A stretch of DNA of 64,000 nt from assembly GCF_900101095.1 (NCBI RefSeq), contig NZ_FNFM01000003.1:186001-250000 (forward strand), written 5' to 3'. Below are positions 9,031 to 17,085 of the stretch, in pieces. A model generated the notes under the pieces. It saw nothing but the letters and a program-made list of their open reading frames with translations. It made no database searches and was not told the origin of the DNA. Each line of letters opens with the position of its first letter. The stretch's first letter is position 1. A program made the translations under genes and the position numbers. The stretch comes from Actinopolyspora mzabensis. GTDB taxonomy: Bacteria > Actinomycetota > Actinomycetes > Mycobacteriales > Pseudonocardiaceae.

Positions 9031-9413
9031 TCAACCGGCGGTGCGGACCATCTTCGCTTGCGACTACCTCGTCGACGAAGATCTGCGTCGTGAGATCCAC
9101 GGCGGATTGCAGGTCGTGGAGAACGGGAATTCCGATAACGGGGGTCCCTTCTACGGCAAAAACAGCGAGCTCACCGCTCCCGAACGAGTCCGCCGAAGTC
9201 TCCGTGCTCGCCTTGTACTTACTCCAGTCGGCTTCGGTGCACGTCAACACCCTGCTACTGCAACACGCACTCCACAGCCCCGGCTGGGACGAACTCCTCG
9301 GCCCGGCCGAACGCAGGGCGCTGAGCCCGCTGTTCTGGTTCAACATCAACCCCTACGGGCGCTTCCGCCTGGACATGACCACACGCCTCGACTTCGGTCA
9401 CACACGTGCGTAA
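9031..9413 (+). pseudogene. Tn3-family transposase, C-terminal remnant (frameshifted)
   Basis: The first half reads [21 protein letters not shown] in one frame. After a shift near 9185 the next frame reads [19 protein letters not shown] and [18 protein letters not shown]. Together these are the end of the DDE Tn3 transposase family (LSPL..HINxxGRF). The fragment lacks everything before the last ~125 residues. It is on the plus strand although it sits just inside the left end, opposite to what an intact element reading from the right end would give, so an inversion or a second element is likely. Confidence 0.8.
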
Positions 9414-9546
9414 GCGGATCCTTATTCGGACAGGTGCCCCTCATGGACTTGACCGTCGAGGGAGGCACGGGAGAGGTCGGTGATGACGTCGATCACCCAC
9501 GGCGGGCCTTGGAGCGGCGAGGGGAGTAGGTTCTGCGCCTGGTGTC

Positions 9547-10965
9547 GTGACGGGTGTATCGCGGGATTCGGAAGGGACCGGGGTGCGGGAGCAATCGGTG
9601 CCGAGTCGTGTGCCGTCGGCGCGGGCGGTGATCAGGCGGGTAGCCGGCAAGCCCGCGCGGGTGGTGGCATCGGGGTTCGCTCTGGCGATCGCTGTGGGCA
9701 CGATCCTGTTGATGCTGCCGGTGGCCAGCGAGGAGGGAACGGCCACGGGCTGGGTTGCGGCGCTGTTCACCGCGACCTCGTCGATCTGTGTGACCGGCCT
9801 GATCGTGGTCGACACGCCGGGGCACTGGTCGATGTTCGGTGAGCTGGTCATTCTCGGGCTCATCCAGGTCGGCGGGTTCGGGATCATGACGCTGGCCTCG
9901 CTGCTGGGGCTGCTGGTCACGCGCAGGCTGGGGCTGCGGATGCAGCGCAGCGCGGCGACCGAAACGAAGACGTTCGGTATCGGCGCCGTGCGCCGTGTCG
10001 TGCTCGGTGTCCTCACCATCAGCCTCGTGGTCGAGGCGCTCACGGCACTGGCGTTGACCGCGCGCTTGGTGGCCGGTTACGGGGAACCGCTCGGAAGGGC
10101 CAGCTATCTGGGTGTGTTCCACGCGGTGTCGGCGTTCAACAACGCCGGGTTCGCGCTGTATTCCGACAGCCTGGTGGGTTTCGCCACCGATCCGTGGATC
10201 TGCCTGCCGATCGTGGTCGCCTTCATGCTCGGCGGGCTCGGGTTTCCGGTGTTGTTCGAGCTGGGCCGGCATGCGCGGCGGCAACAGCACCGGTGGTCGT
10301 TGCATCTGCGCATCACCCTCGGTGCTTACGCCGCCCTGGTCGTCGTCGGCGTGGTGGCCGTGATCGGTATCGAGTGGAACAACCCGGCCACGCTGGGCCA
10401 GTACGAGGCGCCGGGTAGGCTGCTGGCCGGGTTCTTCCAGGGGGTCACGCCCCGCACAGCGGGGTTCAACACCGTCGATGTCGGTGCCATGCAGCCGGCG
10501 AGCCTGCTGGTCACCGACGTGCTCATGTTCATCGGCGGCGGCAGCGCGGGCACCGCGGGTGGCATCAAGGTCACCACCTTCGCCCTGCTGGGTTTCGTGA
10601 TGCTGGCCGAGGCCCGCGGCGAACCGCACGTGCACGTGCTCGGACGCAAACTCCCCCGGGAGGTGCACCGCCAAGCCCTGACCGTGGTGCTGGCCGGGGT
10701 GGGCCTGGTGCTCGTCGCGACGCTGGCGCTGCTGCTGTTGAGCTCGTTCAAGCTCGACGCGGTGCTGTTCGAGGCGACCTCGGCGTTCGGCACCGTCGGG
10801 CTGTCCACCGGCATCACCGGCGAGTTGTCCCGGCCCGGCCAGCTCATCCTGGTGGTGCTGATGTTCGTCGGCCGCATCGGCCCCATCACCGTCGCCTCCG
10901 CGCTGGCGTTGCGCGAACGCGGCAAACGCTACGACCTACCGGAGGAGCGCCCCATTGTCGGCTAA
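9547..10965 (+). CDS. TrkH/KtrB-family potassium uptake channel subunit
   Basis: 472 residues, GTG at 9547 (GTG at 9583 is possible). The four selectivity-filter repeats of the Trk/Ktr superfamily can be read in order: SSICVTGLIV, SAFNNAGFAL, TPRTAGFNTVD and TSAFGTVGLSTG, each preceding a membrane pair, so the pore is complete. Also typical are the IQVGGFGIMT helix and the GGGSAGTAGGIKV loop. It would form a membrane K+ (Na+-driven or K+/H+) channel gated by the RCK protein encoded next, whose start overlaps its stop by 11 bp. It is the main passenger of the Tn3-type element. Confidence 0.92.
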   Translation: MTGVSRDSEGTGVREQSVPSRVPSARAVIRRVAGKPARVVASGFALAIAVGTILLMLPVASEEGTATGWVAALFTATSSICVTGLIVVDTPGHWSMFGELVILGLIQVGGFGIMTLASLLGLLVTRRLGLRMQRSAATETKTFGIGAVRRVVLGVLTISLVVEALTALALTARLVAGYGEPLGRASYLGVFHAVSAFNNAGFALYSDSLVGFATDPWICLPIVVAFMLGGLGFPVLFELGRHARRQQHRWSLHLRITLGAYAALVVVGVVAVIGIEWNNPATLGQYEAPGRLLAGFFQGVTPRTAGFNTVDVGAMQPASLLVTDVLMFIGGGSAGTAGGIKVTTFALLGFVMLAEARGEPHVHVLGRKLPREVHRQALTVVLAGVGLVLVATLALLLLSSFKLDAVLFEATSAFGTVGLSTGITGELSRPGQLILVVLMFVGRIGPITVASALALRERGKRYDLPEERPIVG

Positions 10966-11642
10966 CACCTCGGCCTCGTTACGCTCCGGAACACCCTCGC
11001 GCGTGGTCGTGATCGGTCTGGGCCGGTTCGGCGGCTCCCTGGCCCTGGAACTCACAAAACGCGGTTCCGATGTACTCGCCCTCGATACCCGGGCCCATCT
11101 GGTGCAGCAGTTCGCCGACGAGGTGACCCACGCCGCGGTGGCCGACACCACCGACCCCGAGACGCTGCGCCAGCTCGACGTGCCCGAGTTCCCCCCGCGC
11201 CGTGGTGGCCATCGGCGATGATCTCGAAGCCAGCATCCTGACCACCTCGCTGCTGGCCGATTTCGACATCCCCTACATCTGGGTCAAGGCGACCAACCGC
11301 CAGCACGGCCGCATCCTCGAACGCGTCGGCGCGACCCGTGTCGTCCTGCCCGAACACGACATGGGCGAACGGGTCGCACACCTGGTCACCGGGCGCATGC
11401 TGGACTACATCGAGTTCCAGGACGACTACGCCATGGTCAAGACCCGCGTGCCGGCCATGGCCGTGGGACAGCCCCTTGGCGAGAGCAGGATCCGCAGCAA
11501 ATGCGGCGTCACCGTGGTCGCCATCAAGCGCCCCAACGAGGGCTTCACCTACGCCACCCAGGACACCGTGCTGGCCCACGGCGACATCCTCATCGCCTCC
11601 GGACGCAACCGCGACGTCGAACGTTTCGCCGACCTCACTTGA
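10955..11642 (+). pseudogene. TrkA/KtrA-family RCK regulator, frameshifted
   Basis: The start (TTG at 10955, overlapping trkH) gives RVVVIGLGRFGGSLALEL, the Rossmann GxGxxG of a TrkA-N domain, up to QLDVPEFP. There a run of six C (about 11192) shifts the frame; removing one C rejoins RAVVAIGDDLEASILTTSLL and the rest of TrkA-N, followed by a TrkA-C domain ending NRDVERFADLT. Whole length would be about 228 residues, normal for KtrA. It may be a true mutation, a sequencing slip in the homopolymer, or, less likely, slippage in expression. If real, the neighbouring channel has no intact local gating subunit. Confidence 0.85.
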
Positions 11643-11760
11643 GACCTCACCAACCCGGTGCGGCCGCGCGTTCTGTCCCGACCCCCGTCGCGCGGTAAGC
11701 ACGGGAGATCTCGGGGGCGACACTGACCCCGTCAGGGACGTGGTGTCGGGGTGATCCGCC

Positions 11761-12042
11761 GTGATGGTGCTGCTGGGCTTCGGGGAATCCGCACGACACG
11801 CCTGTGCCCAGCTGGATACCACGGCATCGTCGAAACACAACGAGACGATCGTGCTCGATCACGATGCGGACGCCATCACCGACGCGGCCGCAGCTGGCTA
11901 CACCGCCGTAGGGGGCGACGCCACCAGTGCACACCACCTGGCCCACGTCAGGGTCGCCGATGCCGAGCACGTGGTCATCGTCCTCGGAACCGATACCGAC
12001 AGCGCGGGGACCGTGCTGGCGGTACGACAGCTGAACACTAGG
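11761..12042 (+). pseudogene. second RCK/TrkA-N domain fragment (truncated)
   Basis: MMVLLGFGESARHACAQL carries a GxGxxxR nucleotide-binding turn. It is followed by TIVLDHDADAITDAAAAGYT, the GDAT turn and VVIVLGTDTDSAGTVLAVRQL, a full Rossmann half-domain like those of potassium-channel RCK proteins. It is cut at about 12042, where Tn3 transposase sequence on the other strand begins, so the C-terminal half is lost. The open frame continues to 12405 but the later residues are the reverse of transposase and are not RCK-like. Confidence 0.7.
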
Positions 12043-12300
12043 TGGCATCGAGCTGCTCGGCAAGGTAGTCCACCAGTACAGCCGGCACATCCAGCGGTCC
12101 TCCAGGAATGTACCGAGATAGCGCACCGTGACCAGCTGCATGGCAAACCCCAACTTGTTGTGCTCGCGGCGCTTCGAGGTCACCGACTCCCGGTCCACGT
12201 CCTCGAGGAGAAATGGGCGCTCCAGCTCAGCTCGCGTGAACTCACCCCGGAACCGGACATAGGCCGACGCCTGCTCATCCGAGAGGAACTCGAGCGGCAC
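12043..12300 (-). pseudogene. Tn3-family transposase, N-terminal remnant
   Basis: From GTG at 12300 the minus strand reads VPLEFLSDEQASAY, RFRGEFTRAELERPF, DRESVTSKRREHNKLGFAMQ and VRYLGTFLED, the N-terminal DUF4158 domain typical of Tn3-family transposases. A single-base loss near 12112 changes frame; the other frame resumes with LDVPAVLVDYLAEQLD. Only about 85 residues of a ~1,000-residue enzyme remain. Its start is 100 bp inside the right terminal repeat and it reads inward, as a native tnpA would. Confidence 0.8.
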
Positions 12301-12400
12301 GACACGTCTCCTGCTGCTCCATCCGCCCACCGTGGCGGAACCGCAACGAACCACAGCAGCCGACCACATCATCGTCAACGAACAGAATGGCGGCTCACCA

Positions 12401-12438
12401 GTTAGCGCCGTCTGTCGTTCGGATGTTTCCCAAACCTC
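12401..12438 (-). repeat. right terminal inverted repeat of the Tn3-type transposon
   Basis: Reverse complement of 12401-12438 matches 8991-9028 at 33 of 38 bases, with 26 consecutive identities. The outer side is followed by GCCAC (12439-12443), the same five bases that precede the left end. Confidence 0.92.
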
Positions 12439-12942
12439 GCCACGGCACGGTGTAGTAGGTTTATTCATACTATTGTTTCAGTGCTGAATGAAATAAAACC
12501 AAAAAAAGCAACCAGACACCAAACGGAATAAATACTCAGTCATAACCGCGAACGAAGTGGGAGTCCTCAAGATCATCCGACTCCCACATGGTCGTGGTAT
12601 CGCTGAAATGGTAGGCGCTCTGCCTCGGTATCCGCAGCGCCGCCGTCCGCATCGCGTCCTGATCGAGGGAAGTGGTGCTGCCGGGGTGTCTGGCTTCGTT
12701 CTGTTCGGAGTGCACGGGGTGCTCCTTAGTGGGAGAGAGCTGTATCCACCCATCATGCGGCTCCCACGTTGCGTGCGCATTCCGATTGGCGTGTCCTCGG
12801 GGTAAACGTACTCGGATTGAGGAATGTCCCCGCGACTCGTTCCGCATCTCACAACTTCGCGGCGTTCCCGCGGACTCGTGGATCGCGCTGCCTAGAGTTG
12901 ATTCCCGGACCGATGACGCATCGCTGGGAGTGAGGTGCACGG
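12439..12942. other. intergenic stretch right of the transposon, no supported gene
   Basis: Starts with the target duplication GCCAC, then about 90 AT-rich bases (12465-12540). A minus-strand open frame ending at 12536 has fair codon bias over its last ~80 codons but matches nothing I know, has no convincing start, and may be chance. Confidence 0.4.
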
Positions 12943-13992
12943 GTGCACGGTGACTACAAGGTTCCGGACGGCAAGCTGGTTTCGGCCGACGTGGAGGTGG
13001 TGGATCAGCGGTTGAGTCGGGTGCGGATCAGCGGGGACTTCTTCCTGGAGCCCGATGAGGCGTTGGAGGATCTCAATCGCTCGATACAGGGCGCATCCGT
13101 GACCGCGGACACCGAGACGTTGACCGGGATGATCCGGCAGGGACTTGATCCCGACACCCGGCTGGTTGGGTTCACCGTCGAGTCCGTGGCCGTGGCGGTG
13201 CGGCGCGCGGTGACCGGCTCGACGGGGTGGCTCGATCACGAGTGGCGGATGGTGCGGGAACAGGCTCGCTCGCCGCTGATGCACATGGCGTTGGACCAGG
13301 TGCTGGCCGAGGAGGTGGCTGCGGGCACCCGTCCTCCCACGTTGCGTTTCTGGGAGTGGGCCGCTCCGTCGGTGATCATCGGCAGTTTCCAGTCGGTGCG
13401 CAACGAGGTGGACATGCCCAGCGCCGAACGGTACGGGGTCGAGGTGGTTCGACGTATCACCGGTGGCGGTGCGATGTTCGTCGAACCGGGCAACACGGTG
13501 ACCTACTCGTTGTACGCCCCGAGTTCGCTGGTGGCGGGGATGTCGTTCGCCGCCTCCTACGCCTTTCTCGACGACTGGGTGTTGCAGGTGCTGCGGGAGT
13601 TGGGGCTGAACGTGTGGTACCAGCCGCTCAACGACATCACTTCCGACGGCGGCAAGATCGGTGGTGCGGCGCAGAAGCGGGTGGCGGCGGGGTCTGTGCT
13701 GCATCACGTGACGATGTCCTACGACGTGGATGCGGAGAAGCTGGGGCAGGTGCTGCGGGTCGGTGGGGTGAAGCTCTCGGACAAGGGGGTCGGCAGTGTC
13801 GTCAAGCGGGTGGATCCGCTGCGTCGTCAGACCGGGTTGGAGCGGCAGGTGGTGATCGATCGGTTGGTGGGCGGCTTCGGTGCCCGATACGGACTTGTCG
13901 AGGACCGCATCACCGAGGACGAGCAGCGCCGTGCCGAGGAGCTGATCTCCGAGAAGTTCGCCACCGAGGAGTGGTTGCACCGGGTTCCGTGA
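12943..13992 (+). CDS. lipoate-protein ligase A-family protein with N-terminal accessory domain
   Basis: 349 residues from GTG at 12943. The first ~85 residues (HGDYKVPDGKLVSADVEV ... ISGDFFLEPDEALEDLN) look like the small accessory domain that in E. coli LplA stands at the C-terminus; the catalytic domain follows. In it are LRFWEWAAPSVIIGSFQS, RRITGGGAMFVEPGNTVTYS and the lysine-containing GGKIGGAAQKR expected of lipoate/octanoate ligases. It would adenylate and attach lipoyl or a related acid to carrier domains of 2-oxoacid dehydrogenases or the glycine cleavage system. No lipoyl-protein genes lie near, and the right flank carries Tn3 debris. Confidence 0.82.
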   Translation: MHGDYKVPDGKLVSADVEVVDQRLSRVRISGDFFLEPDEALEDLNRSIQGASVTADTETLTGMIRQGLDPDTRLVGFTVESVAVAVRRAVTGSTGWLDHEWRMVREQARSPLMHMALDQVLAEEVAAGTRPPTLRFWEWAAPSVIIGSFQSVRNEVDMPSAERYGVEVVRRITGGGAMFVEPGNTVTYSLYAPSSLVAGMSFAASYAFLDDWVLQVLRELGLNVWYQPLNDITSDGGKIGGAAQKRVAAGSVLHHVTMSYDVDAEKLGQVLRVGGVKLSDKGVGSVVKRVDPLRRQTGLERQVVIDRLVGGFGARYGLVEDRITEDEQRRAEELISEKFATEEWLHRVP

Positions 13993-14075
13993 GCCGTGGT
14001 TTCCCGGCTCGGGCCGTCGGGTTCGGGGCGGGGGTGGGGGGTGTCCGTTACCAAAGGCGACTCGCTGCACCAGCT

Positions 14076-14240
14076 CGACGTGCTGCTCGACTTCGTGGTG
14101 CTGTGAACAGCACCTGGCTCAAGGTTGCCTTCGGTCGGCTGCGCGCCCAGGGGTAGGTCGACGTTGCCGATGCCGCTCGGCTGTCCGCGCTGATCGATCC
14201 CGACTCCAACGTCCACGGTGCGTGCACCTTTCACCGGTCG
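14076..14240 (+). pseudogene. Tn3-family transposase, extreme C-terminal remnant
   Basis: Readable pieces are LHQLDVLLDFVVL, then after a stop NSTWLKVAFGRLRAQG, another stop and VADAARLSALIDPDSNVHG. This is the order seen at the end of Tn3 transposases (VVLxNTxYLxxALxxLRAxG...VARLSPLxxxHINxxG). It has two internal stops. The rest of 13993-14425 shows no gene. Confidence 0.6.
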
Positions 14241-14425
14241 TAATCGGCCGGGCTGCGTCCACCGCGTGACTCCGCCGAGGTCACCGAGCCGGACGAGGTC
14301 ACCGAGCCGGACGAGTGGGAGATCCTCGGGCGAGCAGTGTCGCCCTGAGCGATGCTCTCGATTCCGTCCTGTGACCGGGCGCGCCCGGTCCGGTGGGATC
14401 TCGGCGGGATTTGCCACATGTGGTT

Positions 14426-14442
14426 GTAACGATTGGCGTTAC
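14426..14442. promoter_or_regulatory. inverted repeat before the Rrf2-type fragment (possible operator)
   Basis: GTAACG-ATTGG-CGTTAC is a perfect 6-bp inverted repeat with a 5-base spacer, 36 bp before the likely GTG start at 14478. Rrf2-type regulators commonly bind short dyads at their own promoters; here the regulator is truncated, so the site may be an orphan. Confidence 0.45.
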
Positions 14443-14477
14443 GACCAGGAGTGAGGGTCAAGGTGGTGGATTCCGAG

Positions 14478-14723
14478 GTGAGCGCCAACAGCAGATTGAC
14501 CGTCGCGGCGCACGCCCTGACCTGGATCGGGCTGTATCAGCGGCGCGGTCATGAGGTCGCCACTTCCGAGCAGATCGCGACGAGTGTCAACACCAACCCG
14601 GTGGTGATCCGCCGCCTGCTGGCCGAGCTGCGCAAGTCTGAGGCGGTACGCGGAACGTTGAACACACCAAAGAACAGTGAAGACACCTCTACTGAGGCTC
14701 CAACGGGTTACCGGACGGTGTAG
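14478..14723 (+). pseudogene. Rrf2-family transcriptional regulator, truncated
   Basis: SANSRLTVAAHALTWIGLY, then EVATSEQIATSVNTNPVVIR and RLLAELRKS, is the complete N-terminal winged helix of an Rrf2/YwgB-type regulator. After about residue 57 the sequence departs (EAVRGTLNTPKNSEDTS) and stops at 14723, so the wing, the cysteine/ligand helix and the dimerisation part are missing. The start is probably GTG at 14478, with GTG at 14466 an alternative. Its 3' end overlaps the convergent epimerase gene by 16 bp, which suggests a deletion joined the two. Confidence 0.7.
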
Positions 14724-15694
14724 ACCCCCGTGGACACGGAGTGGTAGCCCTTGGCGCCCACCGCGCGGGCGAGTGGGCTGCGGGGATCGTCGTCGGCGGC
14801 GATGCGGTCGAGGACGTGGCGGAAGTCGTAGCGGGGCCTCCAGGCCAGTTCCACGCGGGCGCGCTCGTTGATGTAGACGCGATCGAGCCGCGGGAACAGT
14901 GTCCAGCCCCGCTGCGCGTACACCTCGTCCACCTCCGGAAGCAGACGACGTACTACGGCAGCCGCGTCCTGGCCGAGTTCGGCGAGATCATCGGGGTCGA
15001 ACGGGGTGGTGGCGCTGATGATGTAGCGCCCGAAGCCGAGCTGCGGCGCTCGTTGCGCCGCAGCCAGGTGGGCATCGGCGACGTCGGCGACGTCGACGCG
15101 GCGGTAGAGGAACTCGTTGGCTTTGACGTTCGCGTCGGTGTAGCGGGCGCGGACGTCGTCGCGGTCATCGAGTTCGGGGAAAAACCGCGAGGTGCGCAGC
15201 ACGACCACGGGCAGGCCGTGCTCGCGGTGAACGAGTTCGCAGAGGTTCTCGGCCGCGGTCTTGGTCACGCCGTAGATGTTCTTCGGGATCGAGGTGACGT
15301 CCTCAGTGATCCAGGCAGCCGGTTCTCCCGCGTCAGGGGTCAGCGCATGTCCGAAGGTGCTCGTGGTGCTGGTGAACACGAAGCGTGCGACACCGGCGGC
15401 GACGGCCTCCTCGAGCAGCACCAGCGTGCCGGTGATGTTCGTGTCGACAAACGCCTGCTGGTCGTGCGAGCCGACATGGGGCTTGTGCAGCGTTGCGGCA
15501 TGCAGGACGGTGTCGACACCGCGCAGGCACTCCCGAACCACCTCACGGTCGGTGATCGACCCGACTACGGCAGTGAACTGTGAGCTGTTGACGTCGAGGC
15601 CCACGACCTCGCGGCCCTGATCGCGCAGGACTCGAACCAGGGCCTCACCGAGATGTCCAGCACTGCCGGTCACGAGAACTTTCTGACCAGGCAC
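14708..15694 (-). CDS. NAD(P)-dependent epimerase/dehydratase (extended SDR)
   Basis: 328 residues from GTG at 15694. KVLVTGSAGHLGEALVRVL is the N-terminal dinucleotide-binding GxxGxxG, GVDTVLHAATLHKPH the NmrA/epimerase strand, TSTTSTFGHA the Ser region and YGVTKTAAENLCE the catalytic YxxxK. The C-terminal half binds the substrate sugar or other nucleotide partner (RRVDVADVADAHLAA). The real substrate is unknown. The frame remains open upstream through the adenosine-deaminase remnant to 16981, but that is a chance fusion. Confidence 0.85.
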   Translation of the reverse strand: MPGQKVLVTGSAGHLGEALVRVLRDQGREVVGLDVNSSQFTAVVGSITDREVVRECLRGVDTVLHAATLHKPHVGSHDQQAFVDTNITGTLVLLEEAVAAGVARFVFTSTTSTFGHALTPDAGEPAAWITEDVTSIPKNIYGVTKTAAENLCELVHREHGLPVVVLRTSRFFPELDDRDDVRARYTDANVKANEFLYRRVDVADVADAHLAAAQRAPQLGFGRYIISATTPFDPDDLAELGQDAAAVVRRLLPEVDEVYAQRGWTLFPRLDRVYINERARVELAWRPRYDFRHVLDRIAADDDPRSPLARAVGAKGYHSVSTGVYTVR

Positions 15695-15719
15695 AGCATG
15701 ATCGTAGTGTCCATTTGTA

Positions 15720-16559
15720 GGTGGGATCAAGGGTCGCGCGGTCGAGTCCCATCCGCGCTGCGGTGCGGTATTCGCCGGTGAGGTCGGTGCCGAACATCGG
15801 GGGTCGTCGGAGTCGAGGGTGACCAGTAACCCGGCGTCGAGCATGTGCGGTAGCGGATGCTCCTGCAGCGAGGTCACCGAGCGGGTGCACAGGTTGGAGG
15901 TCGGTGGGACGTCCAGCGGCAGCTGCTGCTCGCGCAGGTAGTCGACCAGAGCCGGGTCGCGCATGCTGCCGATCCCGTGCCCGATGCGGTCCGCACCGAG
16001 GGCGTGGATCGCCGACCACACGCGGTCGGGTCCTTCGGTTTCGCCGGCGTGCGGCAGGCTGCGCAAGCCGTGCGCGCGGGCGCGGGTAAAGAGGTCGGCG
16101 AACGGGTCGCGCTCGACTTCCAGCCCGCCGACGGAAAAGCCCAGCACGCTGGCCGGCCCGTGCGCCAGCACCGCCTCCAGGGTGGCCTGACCGGCTGCGA
16201 CACCGAAGTCGCCGGCGAAGTCCGGCACCCACCGGATCGTGATGTCGTGTTCGGCCTCGACCTGTTCGCGGCCCTGCTCGAGGCCGGCGAAGACGACCTC
16301 GGCGGGGATACCGCGGGTGAGATGATTGCTGAGGCTGAAGTTCACCTCGGCGTAGCCCACGTTCTGCCGCGCCAGGGTGCGGATCGTTTCGGCGGCCAGC
16401 ACAGCGAAGTCCTCCTCGTCGCGCAACACGTCGACCGCCTGCCGGTACACCTCGAGGAAATGGGGAAAGTCGCGGAACTCGTACCAGGAGCGGATCTCGG
16501 CCAGCGAGCGTTGCAGGTCGCTGATCCGGTGCTTGTCGGCCAGAGCCAGCAGCGTGGTC
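15720..16559 (-). pseudogene. adenosine deaminase-family protein, truncated and frameshifted
   Basis: The body is clearly ADA-like: SWYEFRDFPHFLEVYRQAVD, LARQNVGYAEVNFSLSNH, LPHAGETEGPDRVW (catalytic His and Glu), DRIGHGIGSMRD, DVPPTSNLCTRSV and LLVTLDSDDP. The N-terminal strand with the HxH zinc ligands is missing, replaced at about 16560 by Tn3 transposase sequence. A missing C in the run at 15799-15803 shifts the frame; the alternative frame continues PPMFGTDLTGEYRTAARM. The C-terminal helix is also lost near 15720. It should be inactive. Confidence 0.82.
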
Positions 16560-16690
16560 GGGTCAGCGTACCGGCGTGAACCAGGCACCCAGATATCGCC
16601 CGAGCGCAACGCCTCCCGCAATCCCAACAGCGTGGCCAGTGTGGACGGGCTGCGTTTCGTCGTACCCGTGGGAACCGTGCACGCCGGAGC
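16560..16690 (-). pseudogene. Tn3-family transposase internal fragment (minus)
   Basis: The minus strand reads LREALRSGDIWVPGSRRYADP, close to the segment of DUF4158-type Tn3 transposases that normally reads LRSGDxxVxGSRRYxDP. It is fused directly to the truncated adenosine deaminase. Confidence 0.6.
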
Positions 16691-16702
16691 GAAGCCGAAG
16701 AT

Positions 16703-16798
16703 TTCAACCGGCGCCGCGGAGCGACCTGGCTGAACATGCTCAACGACCAGGCCAACGGGCTGGGCGGCACCGGCGTGGCGGGTACCCCGCGGGAGCGG
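16703..16798 (+). pseudogene. Tn3-family transposase internal fragment (plus)
   Basis: The plus strand reads RGATWLNMLNDQANGLGG and VAGTPRE, matching the Tn3 transposase segment xxLNDQxxGLGGxVVxGTxRDSL. It is in the opposite orientation to the adjoining piece at 16560-16690, so the remnants derive from rearrangement or from two elements. Confidence 0.6.
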
Positions 16799-16847
16799 AA
16801 TAGGACATCCACCGGTGTGTGTCCTGTGCTTTCCGCCGCTGCGGTAG

Positions 16848-16990
16848 TTAGCCAGAAGTGGGACCAGATGGGCAGTGGCACGTCCGACCCGGTCCAGACG
16901 GGTACACACGAGCACCTCGCCGGTGCGCAGCACTTCCCACTGCGGTCGGCTGCTCTTGGCGCCGCCGAGTGGGTGGCCCATCTTGTCCCC
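16848..16990 (-). pseudogene. serine resolvase fragment (Tn3 resolvase type)
   Basis: The minus strand reads GAKSSRPQWEVLRTGEVLV, CTRLDRVGRATAHLVPLL, the RPQxxxxxxxLRxGDxLVVxxLDRLGRSxxxL core of resolvases/invertases. The catalytic Ser region (N-terminal) and the DNA-binding end are missing. Confidence 0.65.
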
Positions 16991-17085
16991 CGATATCTCG
17001 GGCCAGACAGCGCCGCCCGGTCACCCTTCCTCGCTGTGAGCATCGGAGGTGTTGACCGAAATCCACGTGTTTCAAGGAGTGACAG

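Larger units (their letters stand above)
8991..12438. mobile_element. Tn3-family transposon carrying potassium-uptake genes
   Basis: The element is bounded by 38-bp terminal inverted repeats (8991-9028 and 12401-12438) matching at 33 of 38 positions, 26 of them consecutive. The left outer end is GGGG and the inner end GCGCTAAG, as in Tn3/Tn21 ends. The 5-base duplication GCCAC stands immediately outside both ends (8986-8990 and 12439-12443), as Tn3 transposition produces. Inside are a C-terminal transposase piece (+), trkH, a frameshifted trkA, an RCK fragment and an N-terminal transposase piece (-). No intact transposase or resolvase remains, so it can move only if helped in trans. The 3,448-bp unit is shorter than autonomous Tn3 elements. 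Confidence 0.9.

Noticed and set aside
7400-12483. TTGTTTCAGTG at 7400-7410 and again at 12473-12483, both in AT-rich stretches
   Set aside because: An 11-base match is expected many times by chance in 64 kb, and the flanks do not align.
12536-12940. Minus-strand open frame of 134 codons
   Set aside because: Fair third-base bias over the last 80 codons but no family, no good start and AT-rich flank; kept only as a note in the intergenic entry.
14708-16981. A single 757-codon minus-strand gene
   Set aside because: It joins a Tn3 fragment, an adenosine deaminase lacking both ends and an epimerase with its own start; the deaminase frame also shifts away. The epimerase alone is a normal gene.
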